Below, in pieces: positions 23,274-34,800 of a DNA stretch of 64,000 nucleotides. Under the pieces are notes generated by a model. The model had not been told where the DNA came from and ran no database searches. It saw only the letters and a list, made by a program, of their open reading frames with translations. The translations under genes were made by a program, and so were the position numbers. Each line of letters starts with the position of its first letter. Within the stretch, counting starts at the first letter, position 1. Source of the stretch: Elmis aenea (taxonomy: Eukaryota > Arthropoda > Insecta > Coleoptera > Elmidae); the NCBI GenBank assembly GCA_947652605.1, contig OX393582.1, forward strand, positions 13,912,544 through 13,976,543. Direction: 5' to 3'.

Positions 23274-24323
23274 CAGGGACTAAAAACGAAAAAAATTCCG
23301 TTCGTTTCTGTTCGGAACGAAAAAATTCTTTTTTCGTTTTCGTGAAGCGAAATAATAACGGTTAAAACCGATTTTACAATATTTTTTTTGTCGTCAAAAA
23401 ATCTTTTTTTTTCTAGTCACCACAACGCTCTATAAATACGATAACAATATTTGCGTCTCAACTAAAATATAAACGATGACGATGGGGTTTGATGCTCACG
23501 AACAGCATATTTTAGACTGGCGAACCATCGCCATATTAAATTTACCAAATCGTTAAACACATTAACATTTAACCATTTTATTAAGTTTAACACCCGTAAG
23601 GTGCAAAAACACAACGTGGTTAGGTTAAATTAGACACACGATCTTTATCTAAAAATATGAAAATGTAGCAAGTGCTGTTTTAAATTTGTTTTAGTACTAA
23701 AAATCTATTTGAATTAAATAAGATCCTGCTGTAATTATTTAAAAAGACAAAAGAATGAATTCAAGTGGATAATTTACTAAATGTTATAAATAAAAAAGAT
23801 ATTAAAAAATATACTTTAACTTTATAGTTTGTACATACCATACAATATACATTTTCACATTCCGTTAAATCTTACTAGCAACACATCTTCCAATAAATCT
23901 TCTTTTACATTAGTCATTTTCGAACTAAGAATAAATTTTACTATTATTATGTTTAAACGCAAATAAAACATACACATTAATAATATATATCCAATCAAGT
24001 GTATATTCTATATTGATGATCTAAAAAACAAATTAGAAATAGAAAATATCTGTACCGTAAATTGTGTTACACGAAATTGCAAGTATAAACAATAAAGTTG
24101 TTAATACATATTCACGTAAATATATGGAGAAAAGTGAAGCTCACTTATTTCAAGTGAGATTTTTTACTGCCTCGTGGAGTCTATCCAGCACATATTGAAA
24201 TTGAAATTGAAATAGCGACAAAACCGGTTAAAACCGGAAAAATAATAATTTGGTTTTCGTTCTTAAAAAAATTTCGGTTAATTTCGTTTAACGTTTTCGT
24301 TTTCGTTCCGTTCTCAGTCCCTG
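23274..24323. mobile_element. Complete hAT-type non-autonomous element N1 (1050 bp)
   Basis: Ends are CAGGGACTAAAAACGAAAAA and, inverted, CAGGGACTGAGAACGGAACG. It is flanked by a perfect 8-bp duplication ATTAGTAT (23266-23273 and 24324-24331), the hAT signature. AACG/CGTT-rich subterminal repeats are present at both ends (AAACGAAAACG type, AACCGGTTAAAACCGG). No transposase frame is visible, so movement would have depended on an enzyme from elsewhere. A damaged copy lies at 10485-11050. Confidence 0.9.
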
Positions 24324-24400
24324 ATTAGTATTGTACTGCAACATTCTGAAATATTTTTGTAATATGATCTATGATGTGTTGAAATAACTGTAGGTACAAC

Positions 24401-24756
24401 CAGTGGTGAGCTGTAGGGGGCTCGCGCGGGCTCGCGCGAGCCCTTTGTTAAATTATTCCTTAATTTGCGAGCACCTTGTTCTTCTTGTTAACCATTTTCT
24501 CAAGAAAAAATATATCTTAAAATCATTGTCATTACATACATTTGTAAAGCGACGAAGTCATGCCTTTCAAGCAATTACGATTAAATTTAGAATAACCCGT
24601 CGCACAATAGAATTTTTTGAATTATGTACAATCACTCGATTATTCACGTTTGAATTTAAAATGCCATTTTTTTTCCGACAATATAATTAACATTATTTTT
24701 TGTTTTTATTTAACTATGAGCGAGCCCTTTGTTAAAAATTTCATAGCTCACCACTG
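24401..24756. mobile_element. Complete hAT-type MITE N2 (356 bp)
   Basis: Termini are CAGTGGTGAGCT and its inverted form AGCTCACCACTG. The flanking 8-bp duplication GGTACAAC is perfect (24393-24400, 24757-24764). Subterminally, GGGCTCGC...GAGCCCTTTGTTAAA on the left is mirrored by GAGCGAGCCCTTTGTTAAAA on the right. A 16-bp palindrome GGGCTCGCGCGAGCCC sits at 24428-24443. No coding capacity is seen. It is only 77 bp from the end of N1, and the two target duplications differ, so they are independent insertions. Confidence 0.9.
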
Positions 24757-24879
24757 GGTACAACTTAGTTGTGTACGTTGTTATTTGTCTTGTGTTTTTA
24801 TAGAACATTCGTGATTTTATACTGCAGTTTGTCAACTTTGATTGTGTAAACTTCCCTTTAAATATTTAGCATCCCGCTG

Positions 24880-25600
24880 ATATAACTAAACTAAAACTAT
24901 GATAGTTACAACAGAAAACAAAGGGCATAGCATCACTTTAAATGGGCTTAGGTTAGAACAGGTAGAAAGCTTTAAATATTTAGGAGTGATTATAGAGAAT
25001 AATGAAGGAATGGACAAGGAAATAAGCGAAAGGACAGGAAATGTGGAAAAAATATTTTACAGTTTAAGAACAACATTTTTTGGAAATAGAGAAGTTCCAA
25101 AACGAATAAAAGTGGAAGTGGTAAAAAAGATTGTAACTCCGGCACTTTTATACGGAAGTGAAACGTGGGCACTCACAAATAAAAATAGTAGCCGAGTGAA
25201 TGCAGCAGAAATGAGATTTGCAAGAAAAATCCAAGGAAAAACAAAAAAGATAGAATTAGAAACAAAACATAAAGAGAATAATTAAAGATAAAATCAGTTG
25301 AAACAAAAATACAAGAAAGGCAGCTGGGATGGTAGGGGCACATTTATAGTATGAAAAAAAAGGTTAACCAGAAAAGCATATGAAGCAAGATCACAGGGAA
25401 AAAACAAAGAAGGTAGACCGAGAAAAACCTGGCGACGAAGTTAAAAAAGCAGCAACGGATAGAAACATCAAATGGTAAGACATAAACAAGCTAGCACACG
25501 ACATAAAAACATGGAAAAAAGTCAGCACAACACAACTCAACAGTCCTACATCTAACAGTAGAAGGACTCATGGCTAAATGATAAATAATAAAAATAAATG
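24880..25600 (+). pseudogene. RTE-like retrotransposon 3' part (family B)
   Basis: An open frame at 24899-25285 reads ESFKYLGVIIENNEGMDKEI, KVEVVKKIVTPALLYGSETWAL and VNAAEMRFARKIQGKTKK. This is the region C-terminal to the RT in RTE-like elements. Downstream, in broken frames, KAYEARSQGKNKEGRPRKTW and LAHDIKTWKKV follow. It ends AGAAGGACTCATGGCTAAATG with an AAATAAT-type tail. The RT core and endonuclease are missing. It is a different family from A, and its 3' end recurs at 47700-47945. Confidence 0.75.
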
Positions 25601-26564
25601 ATATATCATGCAATAATATAATAAGTAATTCCTGTTCCACAATAATTCAAATCTGTTTAGTGTTTAGTCCTTTAGTCCCACATAATACATTAGTTCAATG
25701 GGAAATAGATGTCCGAAACGCCCCTGAATAGCAAAAGTAATTTGATAATAATACCAACTAACTTTAATCCATATCATAGATTTCATGTAACCTTAATGTT
25801 AACCACATTGAATAGTAAACTTTTCCATTCCATTCAACATGCAATGTTAACAGAAGTCACCACAATTCATAAAATAAAAATGACTCGTAATTTCACCAAC
25901 AATCAGCAACGCCTTGATGTATTGCGTAACCAACGGCATTAATCAAAACCATAAACGCAACCGCATTGAGGTTATATGCATGTGCTGCGGATCTTCTTCC
26001 ACAGTCGTTAGTCAGTCATTTCCTTTCCGATAAAAACCTCCACCCACAACACCGCAAAGTGATAATGAAAATGGCTTTGTTATTTATTATCTGTGTTTCT
26101 ATTGCTAAAAACGCTTAATTGCGTGACAAATATACCGAGTGACCCAAATAGGTGTAACAGACAATAACGTGTTTCGCTTGTCATGAATAATACTTGAATT
26201 TATTACTCGGATATAAATGTTCGCTATTGTCATTAACCTGACACAGTTTTGTTTTGCGGTGAGATGATTCGTTTCGTGATTATCATTGTTTCCCTTATAT
26301 TAAAGACAAAGGCATTACTATTGAACGTTTCTCCTGATCGTTTTGATAGGCAGGCGTGAAAATAAGTTGTTATCTACAATAAGTCAGCAGATTTATTGAA
26401 TGTATGACCTTCTGCCGTATAGTACCTATCTACACCAAAGAATATACAATACATACATTCTAATTTAACAGATATAGGTCTTTATATTTAAGAAAATTGT
26501 TTTGAGGTTAGTATTCAAAATTGCGAAAAGTACAGATTTATTTATTGTACATACATTAAACGTA
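25601..26564. other. No feature seen
   Basis: Somewhat less AT-biased sequence with no recognisable coding frame; possibly single-copy host DNA. Confidence 0.4.
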
Positions 26565-26911
26565 AAAAATACTTTTTTCTACTCATGTATATAAAAGTTG
26601 TCATTTCTCACTGCCTACCCCACATGAAAGTTTTACTTTCGCCACAAATGGCGAAAATAATGTCCAATGTCAATGTCAAAATCAAATTGTAAAATTTACG
26701 ATTTTTTTTTAGCTTGAACTATAAAATGCGTTAATACTCCTATTAAATAATAATTTAATTTTAATGTAGCATTTTATATAAAAGCCTAAGAATGGTACAA
26801 AAATGAGTATTGAATATATTTCGTCTGCTGGTTATAATTTTATGTATGTCAATGTCAGTGTGGTGGTATCGCTATGGAAATGAAATGATTAATTAATACT
26901 TTATACATAAT

Positions 26912-28598
26912 CAGTCCGATTCACTATGTACGTAGCTAAGAAAATTGTTTGGGTAGCAATATCTTCAAGTCGTAATTTTTAACAAGGATACCAGCAACAA
27001 TGTGTGTAATTTGTATTCTGTAAAAAGAATTGCTAAAGTTTTGTTTAGCAATTCTTGTTAAATAAAATCGTTAACAACTGTCAACTTTGAAGGACTTTCG
27101 TAATCTCGAAAAAAAATGTTCTTCTGTCATTCTGTAAAAGTCATTGCTGTTATTTTGAAAAATGGATAAAGAACAACAAAAAAAACGGGAAAACGGGCAA
27201 ATCAAGAGCAAATGATTAATTACATAGCTAATAATACCACAATGATAACGGGAAAATGTCGTGCTCTTAAAACTAAGGAATCAGACGAAAAGTGGGATAT
27301 CCTAGCGAATAACCTAAGTAACATTAAAAATGGGTCCTGTAAAGACAAAGAGCAGTGGAAGAAGGTAGTACAACAAAATACATTTCATGTATTTCAACGT
27401 CCCATTTTTTGCTATTTAAAAAATGTTTATTTCGTGTTTTACTGAATGAAAATCCAAAATTCGCGAAAAAGCAAGGCAAAACAAGAAAAATTTAATTCAA
27501 ACCGGGGGTGGAGGATATCACAACACTCACTTAAACGACTTAGAAAACCGATTAATGAAACTCGTAAGTTGGGTGGCAATAATAGGTTGTGATGATTTAC
27601 CAGGCGAAATCGATTCCGATTCTATAAAAAAAAACAGCAAAGCTGACTACCGATGAAATAATATAGGGAAAATTAGATTTTTCTAAAAATCTTTAAGGAT
27701 TAAATTTAAACATTACATAAATTAAAACCAAACAATTTTTATCTTACCCCTATTTAGTTTTAATTGTGTCAACTTTATTTACAGAAAATTTAACGTATTT
27801 TGGTAGAAAACGGATCGTAAATATATTAGATATTTTGTTAATAATTCAACTAATTGATGGCTGGCTCATTGGATATTTTAAATTTTGCCCTACGATTGTT
27901 TGGTAGGAAACATGGTCATAAAAATTTATACAAACTAATAGATACCTAAAATATTTCATAAATGCAATAACAATAAATTGGAGATGATTTACTTGCAGAT
28001 GATATGGAATAGAAGTTATCCGTTCAGGTTCTTCCATATAAAGATGTAACTCATTTGTTAAATTTATAGCTAAACACTTCGGCATTCTGTATAATTTTAC
28101 AAAACTAGCATTGGAAATTTCGAAAGGGTTGCTGGCGTCTCTTAATTGCCTAATCTCTAATCTGAGGATTCGGTATAATTTAATTTAATTATTTTGGGTA
28201 ATTAAAATATTAATAATTGTTAATTTACCGAGCTTCAGCATTTTTATATTCGTTTATAAAGTTTATATGAAAATCGAAACCTATCGGATCCGTTTCGTTA
28301 TTACTTGCTACTGTTAGCAACCACAAAATCGTACACTTTAAGTTAAAGATAATTTTAAGCAATTATTGCTTATTTGACATTTAGGATTGTTACAAAAACA
28401 GCTCCTGAATGCAAAATTTTAGAGATCTTGCTAAGTAACCATAAACTTTGCCAAGCAAGCAAGAGTCTTAACAAGTTATCTTGACAAGATACTTAGTGAA
28501 TATGAAAGTAGAAATTTGTTGTTGCTTAGCAAGAAATGTTTCCTTAACAAGTACGGTTCTTGCTTATCTCCTAGCAATGTATATAGTGAATCGGGCTG
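26912..28598 (+). mobile_element. PIF/Harbinger-like element (1687 bp)
   Basis: Termini CAGTCCGATTCACTATGTAC and, inverted, CAGCCCGATTCACTATATAC. A 3-bp duplication AAT flanks it (26909-26911, 28599-28601). The uninterrupted E1 copy near 53490-53500 has the same length when one AAT is removed, which confirms both borders. Subterminal TTGCTA/AACAAGT words repeat at both ends. It carries the remains of a Myb/SANT-type gene but no DDE transposase frame. The 3-bp duplication plus the Myb/SANT gene point to PIF/Harbinger, where such a protein acts as the second element-encoded factor. Confidence 0.8.
27162..27648 (+). pseudogene. Myb/SANT-like DNA-binding protein, broken
   Basis: Starts MDKEQQKKRENGQIKSK (27162-27212). 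It shifts frame into MINYIANNTTMITGKCRALK, then DEKWDILANNLSNIKNGS and CKDKEQWKKV (27212-27367), the tryptophan-spaced helices of a Myb/SANT (zeste-like) domain. After a disrupted stretch it resumes as KSKIREKARQNKKNLIQTGG and LNDLENRLMKLVSWVAIIG (27450-27600), the linker and tail usual in this family. A TGA near 27442 probably replaces a conserved Trp codon before KSKIR. In Harbinger elements this protein is thought to help the transposase enter the nucleus and bind the ends. Not functional here. Confidence 0.75.
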
Positions 28599-28677
28599 AA
28601 TAATTGTCATTTAGTTCGTTTACATTAACTTTCGTTCTATAATATAATTTTAAATTCGTAGAAAAATAGCATTTACA

Positions 28678-28787
28678 ACTAGAGATGAAATCGGTTTTTT
28701 TCGTTCGTGAGAATTGCTCACTCGCCGCTTCGCGGCTCGTGAATGCATCTCACCTCACGAAAAAAACTGGACTTTCATCTCTTGTTG
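28678..28787. repeat. Terminal hairpin of E1
   Basis: AGAGATGAAATCGGTTTTTTT...CACGAAAAAAACTGGACTTT forms an imperfect hairpin around GCCGCTTCGCGGC. The same hairpin, inverted and with a changed loop, is at 53326-53415. Confidence 0.7.
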
Positions 28788-29059
28788 TAGAATACTATTT
28801 TATGCACCGAAGTAGACCGCGCTTATGCAAAACAAATGCCAAAATGTAAGCAAGAGTCAACTTGACATTTAAATAAATTTTCTGTCGAAACGTAAAATGG
28901 TTTTTATTCCGAATTTATAAAAAGTTTGAAAACTGGTCCCGTACGTCCAAAAACCCTGAAAGGCTTCGAAAGTGATTTGTTTTTCTGCTGTTATCAGTGA
29001 TCTTTTACAACAATAGTTCTAGAAGTTTCCCAGATTAAAACTTGCTGCAAGAGTACTTT

Positions 29060-29618
29060 TCTTTATTTCGTTGTAAAAAAAAAGGAAAATTGAAAAACCT
29101 TGGTAACTTGTACCACATAAGATTTATAATGTTTTACACCTTGTTTTTTTTTGTTTTCACAGCCTACTATGATTTTAAAAAAACTAAAAAACCTTTGTAA
29201 CTTGCGTATTATTGAAAATAAATACATCAACCCTTGTATATTTGGAATGAGAAAAAAATAAGGAATTTAAATAGTTCATAGCCAACTATCGCTTCCATTT
29301 AAAAAAGGTAGGGCTGTGTCATAACTTTTTAACGGCGAGCGTAAAATAATTTTTTTAGTATTATTAAATAAAACAACAAATATCTAAAAATAATCTTCAT
29401 AAATATTTTCGATATTTACAACAATAAAGGAGATATGACACATTATTAATATGACAAAAAAACACCTTTTATTCAATAACTCGAAAACCGGAAATGATAG
29501 AATATTTTTGAAAACGGTTCCGAGTTTGTCTCAAAAAACTGCACATTTTTGGTAATTTAACCGTTTCTCGATCTTAAATAATAACCGAGATACATCCCAT
29601 CGAATTTGGACCACCCTG
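29060..29618. mobile_element. Partial foldback, right half
   Basis: Ends CATCCCATCGAATTTGGACC and ACCCTG-TA, with GGTAATTTAACCGTTTCTCG and AACGGCGAGCGTAAAA inside. It is collinear with the right half of 21837-22677 and with 50565-51722. The left half is missing. Confidence 0.65.
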
Positions 29619-29619
29619 T

Positions 29620-30631
29620 ACATTTATAAATATCTCGTTACTCAAAAAGTAATACAATAATTTCAAGGATTAGATTTCGGTTTACACTATATAAAAATAC
29701 AAAATATGCCATGAAACATTTTAAAAGGCTTTGTAAATTAAAAATGTATGGATTTGGTTGGTTAATGATTCAAGAAATTATACAGTTTGGCGCGGTTTAT
29801 GGTTTGAGACGGTTCGATTTGAAGCTCTGGTTTCACGCAATATTGATTTTAATAATTGATAATAATTTTTGTAATAATAAATCCAATTAAGTGTTCTGAA
29901 GATATTTTTAGTACAATCTTAACTGCCTTCTTCTAACGTCCATGGTCACTAACGTTAGGTGTGAAGATCCCAATAACCAATGTAATTAATTCTCGTTCTG
30001 TTAATAATTTGTTATACAATATAATTTTGTTAACTATAATTTTTTGTCAAAATCAGTTTGCCTAATTTTTATTTTTAAAATGTTATCGAAGGTTTTTGAA
30101 TACAAAATCTAAATGGAAAAATTTTAATTGCTGCAAAACACAAATCTCTTGAAGAGTAATTGCTGATTAAAACGTCTACTCGTACTGGTACTTATTTGAT
30201 GGCAGTGGTAGTCGCAGTCGGCTTTGACCTACTTAATTTATTTTGCTCGTTTTCAGCGATGAACGATTTATTAACCTTTTATTATTTCAAACACGCGAAC
30301 CAATTTCCAAACGATAATTTCACTGCTCGTTTAAATCTGAATATTTAAAAGCTTATGAAGAGTTGAGGAAATAGGTTGATGGGCTTTTAAAAAGTAATGC
30401 GAAAATTAAATATTTAAGTGCGTTTTGTCGCTTACGAAGCAGATAATTTAAAAAACGATAAAATTTACATCCAAAATTCTCGTACCGTTTTGTTGTTTAT
30501 ATTCTTTCTCTCTGTTTCTATTTTTAGTATTGGCCAAATTTTTGGCAGTGTTTGATATACCGAGTTGTAACGGGATTAGTGCATTTTTAATTGATTTTAG
30601 GCGTTATATTTTTAATATCTAAGAAAATTTG
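29620..30631. other. No feature seen
   Basis: AT-rich DNA without recognisable genes. A small frame at 30160-30348 has no known domain. Confidence 0.4.
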
Positions 30632-31040
30632 CTTCACCTATCAAATTTGCGTTTTCAACCAATCTACTAATCTTAAATCTTCTAGAGACTACCAATAGAA
30701 GCATTATCACCCGCTAATAATTTTACATTCCCCTATTAAACGTCGATCATACTGTCAAATTTGCGGTTTCGGCCAATAACAAACTCAGATTTCCCAGAAA
30801 CGACCCATAAACATAATCATACACTGAAAATTCTCTTCACCTGTCAAATTTGCGTTTTCAACCAATCACTAATCTTAAATCTTTTAGGGACTACCAATAG
30901 GAGCAATATTACACGGTAATATTTTACATTCCTCTGCCAGGAGTTGATCCTTCTGTCAAATTTGCGTTTACGACCAATAACAAACTCAGATTTCCCTTAA
31001 ACGGCCAATAAACATAATCATACACTGATAATATTTTTTT
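30632..31040 (+). repeat. Two ~202-bp tandem units of repeat E2
   Basis: Units start CTTCACCTATCAAATTTGCG (30632) and CTTCACCTGTCAAATTTGCG (30834). Each continues TTTTCAACCAATC, AATCTTAAATCTT, GACTACCAATAG, CCAATAACAAACTCAGATTT and CATAAACATAATCATACACTG. After the second unit the CCAATAA/CTCAGATTT words reappear inverted (31065-31110), so the block folds back on itself. Confidence 0.8.
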
Positions 31041-32025
31041 CGCAATTAACAGATTTTCATGCGTTTATTGGTCGTTTCTAAGATATCTGAGTTTTTGATT
31101 GGTGGAAAATATAAATTTGGAGAGGGAATAAGGTATTTTGGTCTTGATAATTTTTTGACAGATGTCGGCGACCAATACCGTTACTTTAATATAGATTAAA
31201 CCACACCCCTGACACACCACTCTGACAGTACTTCTAAAATTTGACATAACAGATTATGTATGTACCTAAATACTATTTGGTTCATTAGTTTTTATTAAAA
31301 TATAATTCTTGAATTAAAAATTAGTTATAAATGATCTATTAATAATAACAATCGCAGTAAGTAGTAGGTATACTTTAATTTATCTAAATTAAACAACATT
31401 TTAATTTGACAGATAGGTTAGGTGAAGGAAATTTTCTGACAAAATATAACTCGTGCATTGAAAATAATCTATAATTTTTGACAAATCTTCACTCATGCAA
31501 GTTGAAGTGCACTCGTGATTTTTTCAGCTCAACTTGCATTCGGGCAAATTTAACAAAAATTATCGATAATTTTCAATGCACTTGTTATATTACTACTGAT
31601 AATATCCTTTTCTCAATTTACAGATTTTCATGCGTGTATTGGTATTTTCTAAGAAATCTGAGTTGGTGATTGGTCAAAAATATAAATTTGGAGAGGGAAT
31701 TGAATATTTTGGTCTTGATAATTTTTTGACGAATTTCGGCGACCAGTAGCGTTACTTTAATACAGATTAAACCACACCCCTAACGCACCACTCTGACAGT
31801 ACTCGTAAAATGTAACATAACATACATTTAATTTGACAGGTAGGTTAGGTGAAGGAAATTTTCTGACCAAATATAACTCGTGCATTGCAAATAATCTATA
31901 ATTTTTGACAAATCTTCACTCATTCAAGTTTAATCAGAGAGAGTTAAATCAGCTCAACTTGCATTCAGGCATATTTACCAAAAATTATCGATAATTTTCA
32001 ATGCACTTGTTATATTACTACCCTT
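31024..32025 (+). repeat. Tandem pair of longer E2 units with embedded hairpins
   Basis: Unit A (31024-31596) and unit B (31597-32025) share ACTGATAATAT, AACAGATTTTCATGCGT, AAATATAAATTTGGAGAGGG, CTTGATAATTTTTTGAC, CACCACTCTGACAGTACT and TAGGTTAGGTGAAGGAAATT. Unit A has an extra ~135 bp near 31256-31390. Each unit ends in a ~145-bp foldback: ATATAACTCGTGCATTG ... CAATGCACTTGTTATAT (31444-31592 and 31871-32018) with inner ATGCAAGTT/AACTTGCAT. A third copy is at 56400-56855. Confidence 0.85.
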
Positions 32026-32503
32026 AATATTGGATGCCTTAAGAGTCGTATTTTACACATGTTGTGCATATGATTTTATTGTCCGGTAAAAGGAAGAATT
32101 TTAATCTAGTATTTCTTAAATAGCACTTGTACGCACATTTAGGTTTATTTTAAAAACTAATCATACAATATGTATTCTTAGAAGGTAGGTATGTATTTTC
32201 TTCACATTGGCCTAATTAAGGAAACTGTTTTATTTGGATTAAATAATTTTGATTTTATTGTTTTTTATTAAACATTCATAATCAGGTAAAAAATATAACT
32301 TACAGATGAAAATAGAACGTTATTTGACATTTAAAACATATTATCGAAATATTTCCAAAGCGGACTAATTAATTTCTATTAAATATTTTGTTTATGCCCA
32401 TTAATTATCATGAAAACCGCAATAACTGGAGAAATATTAATTTTAGACATAATGGACCTTCAACAAATTTTAAAGATGATTAAATTATCGATAAAAATAT
32501 GTA

Positions 32504-32579
32504 GGGTGTTCCATTAAAAAAAAAAAGACTTATCCGTGTTGAAGTTTAACCATTTGGACTGAGCATAAGAAACACCCTG
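32504..32579. mobile_element. 76-bp miniature CAGGG-type remnant
   Basis: Bounded by TA-GGGTGTTCC on the left and AAACACCCTG on the right, with inner sequence too short to code. It looks like an internally deleted element. Confidence 0.45.
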
Positions 32580-34373
32580 TCTATTATTTTTAAAATTTTA
32601 TCTAGTCAGCAATCACTACGACATTATTGTCGAATAAAGTTTCAAAGGAATTCGTTCTGACATTGTTATGTTGCGAAATATCAATATTTTGTTAGAGTCG
32701 AGTTCTGTCAAAATTTTCATAAAAACTTAAATAACTCAAAAACGATTAATTTTAGGCACATACAACACTTCTTCCCTTTAGTTTAGACTGCACAGGAGGA
32801 ATAACAAAGATTAATATAGAGTGCCATGACCCTAATTACTTCAAGTATACTTTTAGTAGAGAAAATGAAGGGATACGCCATTTTGATGGCACCAAAATAT
32901 GCGATCTACGCAGTTCAGTGGAACACTTCTAAATACTAGATAAATCTTTTAAAACTACATACACCAGCTGACGAGGCACTTCTCCTTACATTTACAAAAA
33001 TGTTCAATTAAATACTCTAGATTTGACTATTGCATTTATCACTAGTAAATATTCGTACAAACACTCAAATCTTCTTATTACAGATACATTTAAAGTAATA
33101 GATTTCAATAAGATCTACCGATGGCAGTTATCAATTCAGCACACTTTACAACTGAATGCTGCCTTCGCACCACGTGCTTAAAATCATGCTCGCCACAGAC
33201 TGTGTCTTTTTGCTAACACCGCCCGACGGGAAGTGAGATTTTTACCCACGCTAGGCTGAGAAATTCACAAACGCGACGTTGCCACGTTTAATTATTAATT
33301 TAATTGACCAATGCTGAGTTGTCGCTTTTCTAATAATGCATATCAAATTCAAATAATCTATTCTAACTGACAAATCTGTACATGTCTTTTAAAACGTTAC
33401 ACTTGGTGGCACCGGTGGGACATACATTTCGAAAGACAATTTAATTTTCCATCTAAAAAGCGCAAAATATACAGGGTATTCTATTTAAGAAAAAAACGTG
33501 ACGTATCGGTGCACAAAAGCAAAGCACTGTGTACAGTTGAAAATAATTATAGGTTAGGTATGTAGTAAAATACCGCAAACAACTTTTATTCGAAACTTTT
33601 TTTTGTAAAATTATCACAAGACGAGATATTGATCCGTTACGTTGCTTTTTGTACACACTGTAGAAGAATACCTAAAACACGAAACGTAAACAAATACATC
33701 AATCATGGCATGCTCTTCTTTAAAGTCGTATCGAAAAAACGTGTTTGCAACGAACGAACGATATTTATCAAGTGCAAAAATGAGACGAGGTGGAGTTCCT
33801 CGAGTTCCGAGGCCAAGTTTCCGTGTTGTTCGTTTTCTGGGACAAATTAATAGCTTATGAACGACGGTCCTACGTGCAGGATAACATGTGAGACTCTTAC
33901 GTGCCTCGAGTCAACATGTTCCAGGACAATTAAGATAATATCCTCGAATGTGTTTACCGCAATTAGCTCGTTAGAAAAGTTCTACACGATTAAAGTTATT
34001 ATAAATAGAACTATTAATCACAAACTTATTTACATACTTTATTCACGCTAATACCATTTTTAGACCGTGCGAGATAAACAACAATTATTTTATTCAGCAA
34101 ACAATGTGCATTGTTCGACTTATATTAATATTTTACGACATCGCTTTAGTGCATGTTTTTTAAGCAAACAGAAACGTTCAGAATCATGAGTGGCTTTGAA
34201 AAGGCTCTGCGGCGAGATTTACACGTCGTACATACAAAAAGCGGCGACATACGAGGACGGCGCTAAAAATAGGTAAAAATCGATGCTTCTCCAACAAAAC
34301 AATGTTTAGATTCGTTCGGGAGTAATTTCTCTAACAATAAGATGCAATTCGATTCGTAGATTGTTTCAATCTA
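32580..34373. other. No gene recognised; possible single-copy DNA
   Basis: A lone CAGGGTATTCTATTTAAG at 33472 resembles an element end. Between about 33640 and 34000 the sequence is less AT-rich (CGAACGAACG, GGAGTTCCTCGAGTTCCGAG) and has two short plus-strand frames (33629-33850, 33857-34051). I could not connect either to a known domain. It could be host non-coding or regulatory sequence. Confidence 0.35.
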
Positions 34374-34450
34374 CAGTGGAATCTCTCATAGGCGGACATC
34401 ACTGGTCGCCGATTGTATGTCCGCTTATAGGAGGTGTCCGCCTAATAGAA
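34374..34450 (+). mobile_element. Pogo/mariner-type terminus
   Basis: TA-CAGTGGAATCTCTCATAGGC then GGACATCACTGG, with repeated TGTCCGCTTATAGG / TGTCCGCCTAATAG. The CAGTGGAA-CTCT-TAGGCGGAC form is typical of pogo-like termini next to TA. Only one end is present. Confidence 0.5.
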
Positions 34451-34480
34451 ATAGGTAAATATTGCCTAGATACTTATATA

Positions 34481-34800
34481 GGGTTCTCGTTTTTTGTCGG
34501 CCACTATGGGGATCTCGTAAACGGTAAGAGTTACGACTTCGGTTAAATTAGGGCAAAATTGTATATTCAGGTGCTTAATAATTTGACGCAAACAGATCTT
34601 ATCTAGTTTTTTTAGTTTTTGAGATATAGGGGAAAAAGTAAAAAAGTGAATTTTTGTTTTTTACCCATAACTTTTTCATTTGATGTTGAATTTCATTTCT
34701 GTAAAAACTTTTTTATGGCCACTTTATGCAAGGAATCATAATCACCAATTATATTTTCCGTGCGACGTTTCGTTTTTTTTTTAACCATCATCAGGTCAAT
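34481..34800 (+). mobile_element. CAGGG-type element, left end
   Basis: After TA it reads GGGTTCTCGTTTTTTGTCGG, then CTATGGGGATCTCGTAAACG and TTCGGTTAAATTAGGGCAAAA, followed by a stretch like AACTTTTTCATTTG. This is the same order as the copies at 41473 and 63293. The right limit is not seen. Confidence 0.55.

Larger units (their letters stand above)
26565..28790. mobile_element. Repeat E1 copy 1, split by Harbinger-like element
   Basis: Left part 26565-26908 and right part 28602-28790 align, in inverse order, with the copy at 53326-54815. Shared landmarks are TACTCATGTATATAAAAGTTG, AATGTCAATGTCA, GCATTTTATATAAAAGCCTA, GTCAGTGTGGTGG and, at the right end, a hairpin AGAGATGAAATCGG...CTTTCATCTCTTG. 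Removing the inserted element leaves about 530 bp. The repeat has no coding frame; its class is unknown, but the terminal hairpin suggests a foldback type. Confidence 0.7.

Noticed and set aside
30632..32025. CRISPR-like array
   Set aside because: Units are long, diverged and eukaryotic in context, with no uniform short repeats and unique spacers.
33629..34051. Host exons in the less AT-rich stretch
   Set aside because: No domain or convincing splice sites; kept only as possible single-copy DNA.
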